Assembly (NCBI RefSeq): GCF_017301735.1
Contig: NZ_CP071090.1
Location: forward strand, 4,950,001 to 5,014,000
Direction of reading: 5' to 3'
Source: Pyxidicoccus parkwaysis
GTDB taxonomy: Bacteria > Myxococcota > Myxococcia > Myxococcales > Myxococcaceae
Length of the DNA: 64,000 nt
Shown: piece by piece, positions 8,933 through 18,538 of the stretch
Position numbering within the stretch: the first letter of the stretch is position 1
Layout of the letters: the number at the start of each line of letters is the position of its first letter
Program-made: the position numbers and the translations under genes
Notes under the pieces: generated by a model
What the model saw: only the letters and a program-made list of their open reading frames with translations
Told to the model about the DNA's origin: nothing
The model's database searches: none

Positions 8933-9973
8933 TCACTCCGTCTCGTGAAGCAGCCCCGCCCGTGCGAGCGCGACGAGCCGCTCGCGCGTCGTCTGCCAGG
9001 AGCGCGTCAGGAAGGGCGACACCTCGCCCACGCGGCTCGAGGCGTCGAGCAGCGGGAAGTTGGAGGCGGGCACACGCTTCGTCCACCTCCCGTCCTCCGC
9101 CGGAACCCGCGTCGTCTTGCCGGCGAACGCCTGACGCCCGATGCGGACCTGCCCATCCGGGAACCGGGCCTCGAGGTCGCCGACGACGTGCGCAATCGCG
9201 CTCCAGGGCAGCGGGCGCCGCAGCCGGTGCGCCCACTCCACCAGCACGGCCAGGCCGCGCAGGACGTCATAGAAGTAGAAGCGCGGGAAGGTCAGCTGCG
9301 GCCATCCGGTCGCGCTCCCTCGCTCCTCCGCGTTGTGCACGGTGTCCGAGCCCCGGACGAGCGCACGCCCGACGAGGAAGCCCGCGGCGCGGTCCATGAA
9401 CGCCACGTCCTCGGGGCGCGTGCGCACGGCCGTCAGGGCCAGCATCGCCTCCAGCGGTGCCACGGTGCCGACCATGGAGCTGGGGACCTCGCCCTGGACG
9501 AGGTACGCCTCCGCGTCGCAGCTCAGCCCGCCATCGGCCATCTGGTATCGCGCGAACCAGTCGCGGGCCCAGGGCAGGCGGGTGTCCACATCGACGCCGC
9601 AGGCGAGCAGCACCGGCACGATGCACCCCAGGGCGCAGTGGCAGAAGGCATCGCGGGAGGCATCCAGCCCGGCGGGCGTGTCCTCGGGGTGGATGGGGAA
9701 GATTTTCAGCGGCAGGCGGGAGATCGCGGCGACGAGCGCCTCGGCGGCCGCACCCGGAATCCGCTCCGATGCGCCCCGCTCGTGCAGGAGCAGCAGGTGC
9801 CACCACGGCGAGTCCCACTTCGGCCAGTACGGGTCCTGCGCGAGGCTGGCGAGCGCCACCTCCGAGCCGAGGTACGCGAGGGAGTGCTCCACCTCCCGCG
9901 CCGCGTGGTCGTCACGCGAGAGCGCGGGCGCATCGTGGCTCTCGAAACGTCGGATGATGGTTGCAAGGTCCAT
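8933..9973 (-). CDS. Unknown cytosolic protein with squalene-cyclase-like toroid features
   Basis: A 346-aa helical protein without signal peptide or membrane segment. Helical repeats with aromatic residues and an element WFARYQMADGGLSCDAEAY recall prenyltransferase/squalene-hopene cyclase alpha-toroids, but I see no DXDD acid motif, so catalysis is not claimed. There are several cysteines around CHCALGCIVPVLLACG. Start choice: the ATG at 9973 has GGAG six bases upstream; other in-frame ATGs at 9985 and 9994 lack this. It is divergent from the kelch lipoprotein at 10233. It could be a small-molecule enzyme or a scaffold; confidence in a functional class is low. Confidence 0.65.
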   Translation of the reverse strand: MDLATIIRRFESHDAPALSRDDHAAREVEHSLAYLGSEVALASLAQDPYWPKWDSPWWHLLLLHERGASERIPGAAAEALVAAISRLPLKIFPIHPEDTPAGLDASRDAFCHCALGCIVPVLLACGVDVDTRLPWARDWFARYQMADGGLSCDAEAYLVQGEVPSSMVGTVAPLEAMLALTAVRTRPEDVAFMDRAAGFLVGRALVRGSDTVHNAEERGSATGWPQLTFPRFYFYDVLRGLAVLVEWAHRLRRPLPWSAIAHVVGDLEARFPDGQVRIGRQAFAGKTTRVPAEDGRWTKRVPASNFPLLDASSRVGEVSPFLTRSWQTTRERLVALARAGLLHETE

Positions 9974-10232
9974 GGCCAACTCCATATCAGCCATCGCCGC
10001 CGGCCTGGCGCCGCTCATCCCTACCCGGGTTCCAGGCCCGCGCTGCCCTGGACCGGGCTGCTGCGAGAGAAGGGCAAAGGCCATTGCCTTTCATGTGAGT
10101 GATTTGAGATGGTTGCCGCCCCGCGGGCCGGACGCGGGATGCGTCGTCGCAGCATCCCAGAGGCCCGCATTTCCGCCCCTCTGGTGCTGCTGCGCTTTGG
10201 AAGCGCCACATCAGTCGAGGGGGTTGTCTGTA

Positions 10233-13127
10233 ATGAACCGTATCTACCTGGGGTGTGTCCTGCTGCTCGCCTTGACGGCCTGCCAGGACGGCCCGAATGA
10301 GCCCGCGCCGGGCACGTCCGAAGCGACTCACGCGCTGACCGCAGCGCAGTCGCCACTCATCATCACCACGAACGAGCTGCCGCCAGGCGAGACCGGAGCC
10401 AGCTACCTCGTCACGCTGACCGCCAGGGGAGGCAGGGGACCGCTCTCCTGGAGGCGCCTCTCGGGGCCCCTGCCCGAGGGGCTGACCTTCTCCGCGCAGG
10501 GAACGCTCTCGGGCACTCCCGTGGCGGAAGGCCGGTACGTCCTCCTCGCGGAGGTGACGGACGGTTCCCAGACTGCCCGCAAGGCGCTGGGGCTCGACAT
10601 CCGGTCCGGGCTCGTCCTCGTCACGAGCGCACTGCCGGAAGCCACCGAGGGCATCACCTGGCTCACCGCTCCCGCGACCCCGGTGCGGCTGACCGCCAGC
10701 GGAGGCACGTCGCCGCTCACCTTCAGCGCCACGCCCCTGCCCGCGGGCCTCTCGCTGGACGCGGCCACCGGTACCTTCTCCGGAGCCCCCGCACCCGGCA
10801 GCGCGGGTCGCACCCCGGTGACGGTGCGCGTCTCGGACGCCGCCGGCCGCGCCCTGGCGCGAGTCCTTCCACTGGACACCGTCGTCCCGCGCCCCATCCC
10901 CCGGGGCGGCACCGCGAGCCTTCCTCCCCGGGGAAGCCCGCTCACCGACACCCTCACCGTCTTCACCATCGACGACCAGGGGCGGCGGCTTCCAGGCGTG
11001 GGCGTCCGCGTGCGCAAGAATGGCCAGGAGTATGACCCGCCGAGGCAGGCCCTCTCCGATGCGTCCGGCAAGGTGGTCTTCACCGGGCTGGGGCTCGACG
11101 GCGCCACCGACACCGTGGACATCACTGCCAATGGTTGGAATCTCCAGAACCTGACGATGGCGAAGGTGAACGCCGCGCTGGTGACACTGCAGCCAGGCGA
11201 CTACCCGCTGCCGCTGCCCCGCACGGGCTTCGTCTCCGCCGTCGACCCCGACTCCGGACGCATCCTGGTCACCGGCGGCTACAACGCGCTGGGCACCTGG
11301 GGCTGCATCGACAACGTGGCCGAGCTCGAGGACGCCAATACGAACCACTGGCGGGAACCGGTGCTCCACGGCATGCCGGGCATCATGCCTGCCCCTGTCT
11401 ACGCCGCCGGGGCCTTCGCGCGCGGAACCTTCGTCGTCTTCGGAGGCATCTCGTGCAGGGACGGACGGCACCTCACCGAGACGTGGGAATACACCCCGGC
11501 CACGCAGACCTGGTCCCGCTGGGACCTCGAAGGTCCCCAGGCCCGGATGTCGCCGGCGATGAGCTCGGACGGCTCGGGCGAGCGCGTCCTCCTCTTCGGA
11601 GGCCTGTCGCCCGGCGGCCTGGGTCCGCTCGACGACCTCTGGGCGTACTCCCCCACCACCCGCACCTGGGAGCAGCGGTTCCCCGCCGGCCCCCGTCCCC
11701 AGGCCCGGCACCTCGCTGGCGCCACGTTCGACTCGCTCCGGGGCGAGCTGGTCATCTGCGGTGGCGCGGGCCGGAGCTCGGTGGCCCTCGCCGACTGCCA
11801 CGCGTACTCCGCGCAGAGCAACACGTGGAGGGCGCTGCCCTCGCTGCCCGCGGCGCGCAGGAACTTCGGCCTGGCCTTCCACCCGGCCAGCGGCGAGCTG
11901 TATGCCTTCGGCGGCGAGGTCGCCGGGCAGGACCGCAACGACCTGCTGGTCCTCCGGGATGGGGCCTGGGTGACGCTGGTTCCGGATGGAGCGCCGGGCT
12001 CCCCTCCCCGGCTCCATGGCCACGCGCTGCTGGCGGATGCGCGGACCGGTCAGCTCCTCCTCGCGGCGGGAGCCCGCCAGGTCGACAACAGCATCAGCAG
12101 AGAGGTCTGGACGTTCTCTCCCTCCACGGGACAGTGGACCTGGCGCAATGGAGGAGCGCCTCCGTCCGGTCCCGTCGTGCGGCTGTCGGGGAGGCTGTCC
12201 GGAGGCGGGGTGGGCTCACGCGTCCGGGCCCTCGTGAGCGTCACGGGGCGCTCCGGCTACCGGGGCACTGCCACCGTGAACCTGGTGGCTGGCGCGGGCA
12301 CCTATGAAATCGCGGACGTGCCTCCCGGGGAGGCGCTGGCGATCAGCGCCTTCGTCTCGGACCGGCAGACGTTCCCCCCAGCGCCCCTGACCTACCTGGA
12401 CCTGGGCGTGGTGGGCCCCTTCACGGCCAACACGACGCTGGACTTCGACTTCCCGCCCGGACCGCTGCCCCTCGTCACCACCACGGTCACCTTCGCGATT
12501 CCCGAGTACTGGACGGAAGCCAACGGGCTGTCCGGCGGTGCGACGCGGCAGCACCCCGGGTTCCCCGGGGCGGGCAATGGCGTCGCCAGCGAGTTCGACC
12601 ATGAGAACCACAGCATCCAGTTCCAGACCTTCATGCTGTCGCCCGGAGCGACCCAGCTCTTCAGCGCCGGCGTGTGGGGGACGACACCGACGTCGTGCGA
12701 GTCCGCCACGTTCTCCCTGGAAGGCGCGCCCACCCAGCCCCTTGCCGTCCCTGCCGCGGCCTCGGGACTGGCGCCGGGCGTCGCGGAGTGCCTGGGCGGC
12801 GAACCGCCGATCGTCACCCAGGAGTCGTGGTCACTCACCCCGCCCGAGGGCGCGCGACTGCTGTGGGTGGGCGTGGGCGCCGCGGAGGCGCCGGATGACT
12901 GGGTGTACCTCGCGCCCGCGAGCCACGTGCCGACGGCGTTCCAGCTCCCGGAGCCGAGCACCCTCGCACCGTCGCGGCCCCGGCCCCAGGGACAGCGCGT
13001 GTCCTGGTACGTGGAGATGGCCATCTTCAACACCCGCGCCTTCGACTACGACGACTTCTCCTTCCAGTGGACGAGCCCGGACGTGTGGTCGTCGGTGCAG
13101 CCCTTCGTGTACGTGCGCGCGCAGTGA
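10233..13127 (+). CDS. Kelch-repeat and Ig-like-domain lipoprotein
   Basis: A 964-aa lipoprotein (lipobox LTAC, Cys17), probably cell-surface. After the signal come two putative-Ig (He_PIG-type) domains. They are recognisable by GPLPEGLTFSAQGTLSGTP and TPLPAGLSLDAATGTFSG, at roughly residues 45-130 and 150-220. A carboxypeptidase-like/Ig segment follows with GVRVRKNGQEY. Next comes a kelch beta-propeller with repeated FGG..DLW.Y.P.T..W motifs (about 335-640), for example VLLFGGLSP and LYAFGGEVA. The C-terminal ~250 residues form an unrecognised beta-rich domain. Start: ATG 10233 follows GAGGGGG and opens a classical signal peptide; the upstream open frame is not coding-like. Likely binds proteins or polysaccharide at the cell surface. 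Confidence 0.85.
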   Translation: MNRIYLGCVLLLALTACQDGPNEPAPGTSEATHALTAAQSPLIITTNELPPGETGASYLVTLTARGGRGPLSWRRLSGPLPEGLTFSAQGTLSGTPVAEGRYVLLAEVTDGSQTARKALGLDIRSGLVLVTSALPEATEGITWLTAPATPVRLTASGGTSPLTFSATPLPAGLSLDAATGTFSGAPAPGSAGRTPVTVRVSDAAGRALARVLPLDTVVPRPIPRGGTASLPPRGSPLTDTLTVFTIDDQGRRLPGVGVRVRKNGQEYDPPRQALSDASGKVVFTGLGLDGATDTVDITANGWNLQNLTMAKVNAALVTLQPGDYPLPLPRTGFVSAVDPDSGRILVTGGYNALGTWGCIDNVAELEDANTNHWREPVLHGMPGIMPAPVYAAGAFARGTFVVFGGISCRDGRHLTETWEYTPATQTWSRWDLEGPQARMSPAMSSDGSGERVLLFGGLSPGGLGPLDDLWAYSPTTRTWEQRFPAGPRPQARHLAGATFDSLRGELVICGGAGRSSVALADCHAYSAQSNTWRALPSLPAARRNFGLAFHPASGELYAFGGEVAGQDRNDLLVLRDGAWVTLVPDGAPGSPPRLHGHALLADARTGQLLLAAGARQVDNSISREVWTFSPSTGQWTWRNGGAPPSGPVVRLSGRLSGGGVGSRVRALVSVTGRSGYRGTATVNLVAGAGTYEIADVPPGEALAISAFVSDRQTFPPAPLTYLDLGVVGPFTANTTLDFDFPPGPLPLVTTTVTFAIPEYWTEANGLSGGATRQHPGFPGAGNGVASEFDHENHSIQFQTFMLSPGATQLFSAGVWGTTPTSCESATFSLEGAPTQPLAVPAAASGLAPGVAECLGGEPPIVTQESWSLTPPEGARLLWVGVGAAEAPDDWVYLAPASHVPTAFQLPEPSTLAPSRPRPQGQRVSWYVEMAIFNTRAFDYDDFSFQWTSPDVWSSVQPFVYVRAQ

Positions 13128-13146
13128 GGCGCGTGCGCCTGTAAGT

Positions 13147-13185
13147 CCCCCCGCCCTCGTTCCGTCATCGGTCCGAGGGTGGGGG
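13147..13185. terminator. Strong hairpin between convergent genes
   Basis: CCCCC and CCCTCG at 13148-13159 pair with CGAGGG and GGGGG at 13174-13185 (one G-T pair between), around a 14-base loop. It has no long T tract. It lies in the 71-base gap between two convergent genes, so a bidirectional terminator role is likely. Confidence 0.55.
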
Positions 13186-13198
13186 CTCCTGGAGCTGC

Positions 13199-13876
13199 TC
13201 ACGGCGAGGCCGGCTCCTGGAGGTACAGCTCCCGGAAGCGGCTCACGTCGTCGCCGATGGGGCCGACCTGCTTCCCATCGGGCTCCAGCAGCCAGAACCA
13301 GTCGTAGCTGCCGCCGCCCAGGAAGTACTTGTGCTGCTGGACGATGAGCTTGCCCTGGTGCTCGCCGCGGAGGATGACCTCCAAGCTGTTGCCCGGCGTG
13401 ACGAACTGCTCCTTGCCCGTGGCCACGTCCACCTTGTGCACGGCGCCCGAGGTCGCCCAGGCCGCGCTCAGGAAGAAGACCGACTTCCCATCTGGAGAGA
13501 ACTGGGGATCCTGGAGGGCTCCGAGGAACGTCTTCGGGTCATCGCTCGCGGCGGAGGCAACGAGCCGCCTGGGCTTGCCGCCCGCGGTGTCCACCCACCA
13601 GACCTCATTGGCCTCAACCTCGCCCGTGGCGGACTCCACCTTCTTGCCGGAGACATCGCGGACGAAGACGACGGCCTTGCCATCCGGAGAGAGGCGCGGC
13701 TGCGAGTCCTGCGCCGAGGAGGTCAGCGGGCGCCTCTTCCCGTTGGCCTCCACGAGCACGATTCTGCCCTTCTCCTCCACCACCGATGGCCCGCGCGCCT
13801 GAGCGGGCAAGGCGAGCAGCAGGACGGCCAGCAGCGCCGGAACGGCGGCCTTCATCGAGGAGCGAAGGGTGGGCAT
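13199..13876 (-). CDS. Exported TolB-like beta-propeller protein
   Basis: A 225-aa exported protein with a signal peptide (AAVPALLAVLLLALPAQA) and at least two PD40/WD40-like propeller strands: PRLSPDGKAVVFVRD and PQFSPDGKSVFFLSA, each with the SPDG turn typical of TolB C-terminal repeats. At about 200 mature residues it is too small for a full six-blade propeller, so it may form a partial blade set or oligomerise. The start at 13876 or the internal ATG at 13855 are both possible; an AGGAC sits just upstream of the first. It is divergent from the next gene. Its role is unknown; such proteins often act in periplasmic sensing or secretion. Confidence 0.75.
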   Translation of the reverse strand: MPTLRSSMKAAVPALLAVLLLALPAQARGPSVVEEKGRIVLVEANGKRRPLTSSAQDSQPRLSPDGKAVVFVRDVSGKKVESATGEVEANEVWWVDTAGGKPRRLVASAASDDPKTFLGALQDPQFSPDGKSVFFLSAAWATSGAVHKVDVATGKEQFVTPGNSLEVILRGEHQGKLIVQQHKYFLGGGSYDWFWLLEPDGKQVGPIGDDVSRFRELYLQEPASP

Positions 13877-14036
13877 GTCCTGAGTTGACTCAGTCCTTGT
13901 TCACCTCGCAATGGGCAACGCGTCAAAGGTCGCACTCCCCTCCTCTGGCTCTGGACCTGCTTGGGAGATGCATGACCTGCTCTTCGCCAAACCGCATCCC
14001 GCTATCACCGTGCCGGGGCCGGGCTATCCTCCCGGC

Positions 14037-15302
14037 ATGCCCCACGTCGACTACGTCATCATCCGTGGCTGCGAGGCCCCGGAAGAGGTGCGGCCAATAC
14101 TCCAGAGGCACGACATCACCGCGGGCCCGGAGCTGCACGAGAAGAAGAAGGTGGAGCAGGTGCTGCTGGACGCCCTGGAAGATTTTCCAGACGCGCTCAT
14201 CTGCGTGGTGTTCCAGGACACGGCCTGGGAATTCAAACACGGCGTGTTCCTGGCCTCTGACAGTGGGCTCGACGAGGCGCAGGTCTCCTGGTCCTTGAAG
14301 GAGGATGAGCTGGCCGCTTTCGAGGTGCCGGATGCGGAGAAGGTCAAGGTCCCCCTCTCCGTCGACGCGGACAGCCTGCTCGACCTCTTCGACGACACGA
14401 CGGAGGATGCTTCCGCCGAGGAGCACCTCCTGAGCCTGCCCGAGCGCTTCTTCGAGCTCCCGAAGGCACGGCAGGTGTTGGCGCAGGTCGCCGCGGTGCT
14501 CAAGCCGAAGCAGTGCCAGGTCCTCGTGGACATCGCCGGGCACTACTTCGTGGCCACGTTGGAGCGGAAGAAAGGCGTCACTCTCGCGCCGCTCTACCCC
14601 TGGGTGGAGGACGGCGAGGCGCGCAAGCGCCTGCGCTCGGCGGTGGGCACTCCGGCGCCGGAGTCCTTCGAGCCCTGTCCGAAGAAGGAGCGGGCCCGGG
14701 GCGGCTCGAAGCGGGACCCCCAGCGGCCCTTCACCACGGGCTCGCTGAAGGCGCGAGTGGACAGCGTCCAGGACGCCCCCGTCATGAGTCGCGCCGAGTA
14801 CGGCCACAGGACCTTCGTGGATACGCCTGGCGCCTTCGAGCAGCTCGAGGCCGCACTGAGGGCCCCGGAGAACGCGGGGCCAGGGTTCGCCCAGGTGCGG
14901 AGAGCGCTGTACCAGGTGCTGTTCAAATACTGGCCGGAGAAGACCCGGCCGCTGCTCTTCTCCGGGCTGGATGCGGAGCAGGATGACGCGGTGCGAGGGC
15001 AGCTCTACGCCTGTCTGTCGAAGGTGGAGGAACCGGCCGCGTACCACGCCCTGGCGCGGGGCATGAAGGTAGAGCCGCCCGGCGTCATCGAGCGCCTGTC
15101 CCAGGTCATCTGGCGGCAGAAGGCCACGGTGGAGTTGCTGGTCCGCGAGTACCTCGTCCCCGCCTGGCCGGAGGACCGCGCGCTGGCGGAGCGCGTCGTG
15201 AAGATGCTGCGCGAAGAATACGTGGAGATTCCGCCTGCCTGGGTTTCAGAGGCGCCCGAGGAACTGCTGAAGGTGCTCGGCTCCGTCCTCGCGAAGGCCT
15301 AG
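14037..15302 (+). CDS. Unknown 421-aa cytosolic protein with a HEAT-like C-terminus
   Basis: No signal peptide. The N-terminal half is an alpha/beta region starting HVDYVIIRGC. The middle is Lys/Arg-rich (KKERARGGSKRD), and the C-terminal ~130 residues look helical with HEAT-like spacing (AVRGQLYACLSKVEEPAAYHA and following). Start 14037 is preferred because it begins at the first structured strand and because GGC-rich sequence upstream is not coding-like; an upstream ATG at 13911 would add 42 residues. I do not recognise a family. It stands alone, divergent from the propeller gene and followed by the diheme lipoprotein on the same strand 108 bases later. Confidence 0.65.
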   Translation: MPHVDYVIIRGCEAPEEVRPILQRHDITAGPELHEKKKVEQVLLDALEDFPDALICVVFQDTAWEFKHGVFLASDSGLDEAQVSWSLKEDELAAFEVPDAEKVKVPLSVDADSLLDLFDDTTEDASAEEHLLSLPERFFELPKARQVLAQVAAVLKPKQCQVLVDIAGHYFVATLERKKGVTLAPLYPWVEDGEARKRLRSAVGTPAPESFEPCPKKERARGGSKRDPQRPFTTGSLKARVDSVQDAPVMSRAEYGHRTFVDTPGAFEQLEAALRAPENAGPGFAQVRRALYQVLFKYWPEKTRPLLFSGLDAEQDDAVRGQLYACLSKVEEPAAYHALARGMKVEPPGVIERLSQVIWRQKATVELLVREYLVPAWPEDRALAERVVKMLREEYVEIPPAWVSEAPEELLKVLGSVLAKA

Positions 15303-15410
15303 GGACACGAGGCGTCTTTCACGGAAGTGCGGCTCCGTAACAGCTGCAATGCCATTGTCAGTGCCTCCCCTATACTGCTGCCGGACGATGAACAGAGCCG
15401 GGGGGAGTCC

Positions 15411-17477
15411 ATGACAGTCAGGCCGTACGTTGGAGCCGTGCTGGGGAGCCTCGTGGTGGGAGTCACGGGCTGTGGTGAGGCGGGAAGTCCGCCTCAGGAG
15501 GGGCGACTGGGAACGGCCGCCCGCGCGCTGGAGGAAGGCATTCCCCGCGTGCAGAACCCTCCTCCCGCGAGCGACTTGAGCAACCTGCCGGGAGACCTGC
15601 GCGCCATCGCCGTGCCGAAGCCGCCCAACCTCGGCGACTTCGTGAAGGACGAGCAGGCCGCGATTGCGCTGGGCAAGGCGCTCTTCTGGGACATGCAGGT
15701 GGGCAGCGACGGGAAGACGGCGTGCGCGAGCTGCCACTTCCGGGCCGGCGCGGACCCGCGCTCGAAGAACCAGCTCAGCCCGGGCCTCAAGCACACTCCG
15801 GGCGCGGACCTCACCTTCGAGACGGGTGGGCCGAACCACCAACTCCAGGACTCCGACTTCCCGCTGACGCGGCTGCTCGTCCCGGGCGTGCGCGGGGCGC
15901 TGGACGCGGCGACGGACAGCAACGACGTCGTCTCGTCGCAGGGCGTGCACTGGCTGGCGGAAGGCCTGGACCCGCAGGGCTTCAGCCTGGGCTTCGTGAA
16001 GGCGCGCCGGGTGGAGCCTCGCAACACCCCGACGGTCATCAACGCCGTCTTCAACCACCGCCAGTTCTGGGATGGCCGCGCGGAGAACGTCTTCAACGGG
16101 GTGAACCCCCTGGGCACGAGGGACCCGGACGCGAAGGTGTTCCGCGCGGATGACCCTCGCAACCCAGTGGAGGTGCGCGTCGAGCTGGTGAACTCGAGCC
16201 TCGCGTCCCAGGCCGTGGGCCCCATCGTGAGTGATTTGGAGATGGCGGCGCCCGGGCGCACCCCGCTGGACATGTCGCGTGCGCTCGCGAAGGGCTCGCG
16301 CAAGGTGGCCCAACGGATGGAGAAGGTCCGTCCGCTCGCGCTCCAGCGGGTGGACCCGACGGACAGCGTGCTGGGCTCCATGAGCCGCTGGCCGAAGCCG
16401 GGGCTCGACGTGCCGACCTACAACGCCCTGGTGAAGGCGGCCTTCCACGAGGTGTGGTGGCGCTCGGGGCGGCTCATCCAGGTGGCGCCGGATGGGACGA
16501 AGAGCGTCGTCCGGTACGCGGACGACGACCCGGCGACCGAGGAGTACACGCTGCTGCAGTACAACTTCACCCTCTTCTTCGGCATCGCCATCCAGATGTA
16601 CGAGGCGACGCTCGTCTCGGACGACACGCCGTGGGACCGCTTCCGCCGCGAGCACCCGGCCGCGACGGACCCGGCCCTGAACCCGTGGACGAACACCGCC
16701 CCGACGCACATCAGCCGGCAGGCGCTCTTCGGTGCGCACCTCTTCAATGACCGCACGCGTGGGCCCACGAACATCCGCTGCTCGAACTGCCACGAGTCCG
16801 CCGAGCTGACCGACGCCTCCGTGCGCCGCATCACCGCCGCAGCGAACGGGCCGGTGCGCAACCGTGACGGCAACATCATCGACAAGGGCTTCAACAACAT
16901 CGGCGTGCGTCCGACGTCGGATGACCTGGGCGTGGGCGCCAGCGACGCGTTCGGCCCGCTGTCACACGCGAAGCGCCTGTTCCCCGGCGAGCTGCCCGCC
17001 ACCTTCGACGGCGCGGCCGTGTCCAAGGGCCTGGGCGTGGAGGGCGCGTTCAAGATTCCCTCGCTGCGCAACGTGGCCCTCACCGCACCGTACTTCCACA
17101 ACGGCGACGCGCGCACGCTGCACGAGGCCGTGGAGCTCTACAGCCGCGGCGGCAACGTGGCGCCTGTCCTGCAGACGGATGGGACGCTCATCGAACCGCT
17201 CGGCGTCCCGGCACTGGCGACGGAGGAGGTCGACGCCATCGTCGCGTGGCTGGAGTCGCTCACCGACGAGCGGGTGCTCTACCGCCGCGCGCCGTTCGAC
17301 CACCCGCAGCTCTTCGTGCCGAACGGCCACCCGGGAGACGACACGTCGCTCGTCGACGCGGACGGCGACGGCTTCGCGGATGACGCCCTGCTGGAGATTC
17401 CGGCGGTGGGCGCCGCCGGTGGGGCGCCGCTGCCGGGCTTCCTCGAGGGGCCATTCGGCTTGCAGGCCTCGCCGTAA
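15411..17477 (+). CDS. Diheme cytochrome c peroxidase/MauG-type lipoprotein
   Basis: A 688-aa periplasmic or surface lipoprotein (VTGC, Cys21) with two c-type heme motifs: CASCH (105-109) and CSNCH (about 458-462). The layout fits the bacterial diheme cytochrome c peroxidase/MauG superfamily. A conserved NTPTVINAVFNHRQFWDGRA segment follows heme 1, and a late IPSLRNVALTAPYFHNGDARTL segment carries the distal ligand region. It is longer than classical CcpA (~320 aa), as in the MauG-like or large myxobacterial members. GGGGGAG lies just before ATG 15411, which settles the start. Likely roles are peroxide reduction or oxidation of a protein or small substrate; the physiological electron donor is unknown. 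Confidence 0.87.
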   Translation: MTVRPYVGAVLGSLVVGVTGCGEAGSPPQEGRLGTAARALEEGIPRVQNPPPASDLSNLPGDLRAIAVPKPPNLGDFVKDEQAAIALGKALFWDMQVGSDGKTACASCHFRAGADPRSKNQLSPGLKHTPGADLTFETGGPNHQLQDSDFPLTRLLVPGVRGALDAATDSNDVVSSQGVHWLAEGLDPQGFSLGFVKARRVEPRNTPTVINAVFNHRQFWDGRAENVFNGVNPLGTRDPDAKVFRADDPRNPVEVRVELVNSSLASQAVGPIVSDLEMAAPGRTPLDMSRALAKGSRKVAQRMEKVRPLALQRVDPTDSVLGSMSRWPKPGLDVPTYNALVKAAFHEVWWRSGRLIQVAPDGTKSVVRYADDDPATEEYTLLQYNFTLFFGIAIQMYEATLVSDDTPWDRFRREHPAATDPALNPWTNTAPTHISRQALFGAHLFNDRTRGPTNIRCSNCHESAELTDASVRRITAAANGPVRNRDGNIIDKGFNNIGVRPTSDDLGVGASDAFGPLSHAKRLFPGELPATFDGAAVSKGLGVEGAFKIPSLRNVALTAPYFHNGDARTLHEAVELYSRGGNVAPVLQTDGTLIEPLGVPALATEEVDAIVAWLESLTDERVLYRRAPFDHPQLFVPNGHPGDDTSLVDADGDGFADDALLEIPAVGAAGGAPLPGFLEGPFGLQASP

Positions 17478-17515
17478 GCAGGGGCAGGTCGCGGTGCCCC
17501 ACGCATGAGACGGAC

Positions 17516-17540
17516 CCGGCGAGGATTCACGCCTCGCCGG
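17516..17540. terminator. Perfect 9-bp stem hairpin between convergent genes
   Basis: CCGGCGAGG (17516-17524) pairs exactly with CCTCGCCGG (17532-17540) around a 7-base loop. It overlaps the last codons of the VOC gene and lies just after the diheme gene on the other strand. It probably ends transcripts from both sides; no T tract is seen. Confidence 0.5.
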
Positions 17541-17958
17541 CCTCTCCGTCTGGACTGGCGATGACGACGACATAGCCATCCGGGTCCTGGAGCCAGATCT
17601 CCCGGTGCTGCGGCGCCGGGTTGACGTGCGGCTCTTCGATGACCCGAGCGCCCAGACGTCTGGCACGGTCCACGGCGGCATCGAAGTCATCGACTTCGAA
17701 CCAGAGAAGGACGCCATGGCCATGCGGGGCCCGGTCCGGCCCCACCAGGTTGGGGTGCTCCTCGGCATCCCATCTGTGTATCTGGAGGACCAGGGTGCCC
17801 CCGCTCAGGAGTCGGTCATAGATGAGGCGATGGGGATGGTCTGGATCGCCTCCTGAGCGCAATCCCAGCAAGGTCTGGTACCAGGCGCTGCTTGCCTTCA
17901 CGTCCCGCACTGCAATCAACGTCTGAGGTCTGACCGCCAGTCGAGCAGGTTGTCCCAT
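17527..17958 (-). CDS. VOC (glyoxalase/bleomycin-resistance) family protein
   Basis: A 143-aa protein with the paired beta-alpha-beta-beta-beta layout of the vicinal oxygen chelate fold. It has an N-terminal module TLIAVRDVKASSAWYQTLLG, a middle strand VLLWFEVDDFDAAVDRAR, and the C-terminal signature WLQDPDGYVVVIA, where the D-P-D-G-Y turn and preceding strand usually carry a metal-binding acid. His residues at the start of the second half (HGHG) may also coordinate metal. It is a single small cytosolic domain, probably dimeric. The substrate is unknown; lyase, dioxygenase or resistance roles are all possible. The start at 17958 overlaps by two bases an unused open frame on the other strand. 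Confidence 0.85.
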   Translation of the reverse strand: MGQPARLAVRPQTLIAVRDVKASSAWYQTLLGLRSGGDPDHPHRLIYDRLLSGGTLVLQIHRWDAEEHPNLVGPDRAPHGHGVLLWFEVDDFDAAVDRARRLGARVIEEPHVNPAPQHREIWLQDPDGYVVVIASPDGEAGEA

Positions 17959-18067
17959 GGAACCCTCGGATGAGAAGAGCGCGCGAAGAGTGCCGCGCCC
18001 TGGTGACCGTGTCTTGGACGATGTGAAGCTTGCGCGCTGGCGCCGGGTCCGCAGAAGCTACCGTCCC

Positions 18068-18379
18068 ATGAAGTTCAATCCAGCAGTGCTCATCATCACC
18101 GGGGGCTTCAGCCTGTTCTTCCTCGTGGCCGGTGTGCGCGCCCTGGTGCGCAAGCGGATGACAGTCATGAACCCCGCCCATGCCGGGGCCTGGCCGGGGC
18201 TGCTCGGCAAGGCGATGCACTCACAGCTGCCGAAGAACCCGCTGGACCCCCACCCTTCGCGCCACATGGAGGCGACCGGAGGACGGGCCATCGGGATGGC
18301 CGTGCTGTACCTCGTGCTGGGCGTGGCCTTCCTGGCCATGGGTGTCTTCGCCACGCTGGTGGAGAACGACGTGCTCTGA
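18068..18379 (+). CDS. Small membrane protein, unknown
   Basis: A 103-aa protein with two predicted membrane helices, about residues 5-25 (PAVLIITGGFSLFFLVAGV) and 76-96 (IGMAVLYLVLGVAFLAMGVF). They are joined by a soluble loop with a basic start (RALVRKR) and Pro/His-rich middle. ATG 18068 directly precedes the first helix; a longer frame begins at 17957 but would add a charged tail with no start signal. No family recognised. It lies upstream of kinase copy 1 with a 249-base gap. Confidence 0.55.
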   Translation: MKFNPAVLIITGGFSLFFLVAGVRALVRKRMTVMNPAHAGAWPGLLGKAMHSQLPKNPLDPHPSRHMEATGGRAIGMAVLYLVLGVAFLAMGVFATLVENDVL

Positions 18380-18538
18380 ACCACCGGGCTCGCGAGGGCC
18401 TGACGCAGCCGCAGGCTGTGGTGACTGCGCCTGGCACGGCACCACACCCGCCGAGCGACCTCGTGCCGGGGCAGCGGTGAACCATGCGCTTTCACATGTG
18501 GCTCTCCGCCCCCACGTCGGGCCCGGCGTGGAGGACTG

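Noticed and set aside
8933-9973. Functional squalene-hopene cyclase
   Set aside because: No DXDD motif and no QW-motif series, and length is half that of real cyclases.
9333-10232. Long N-terminal extension of the kelch lipoprotein
   Set aside because: The 300 upstream codons are antisense to the 8933-9973 gene; the lipobox signal starts at 10233 after GAGGGGG.
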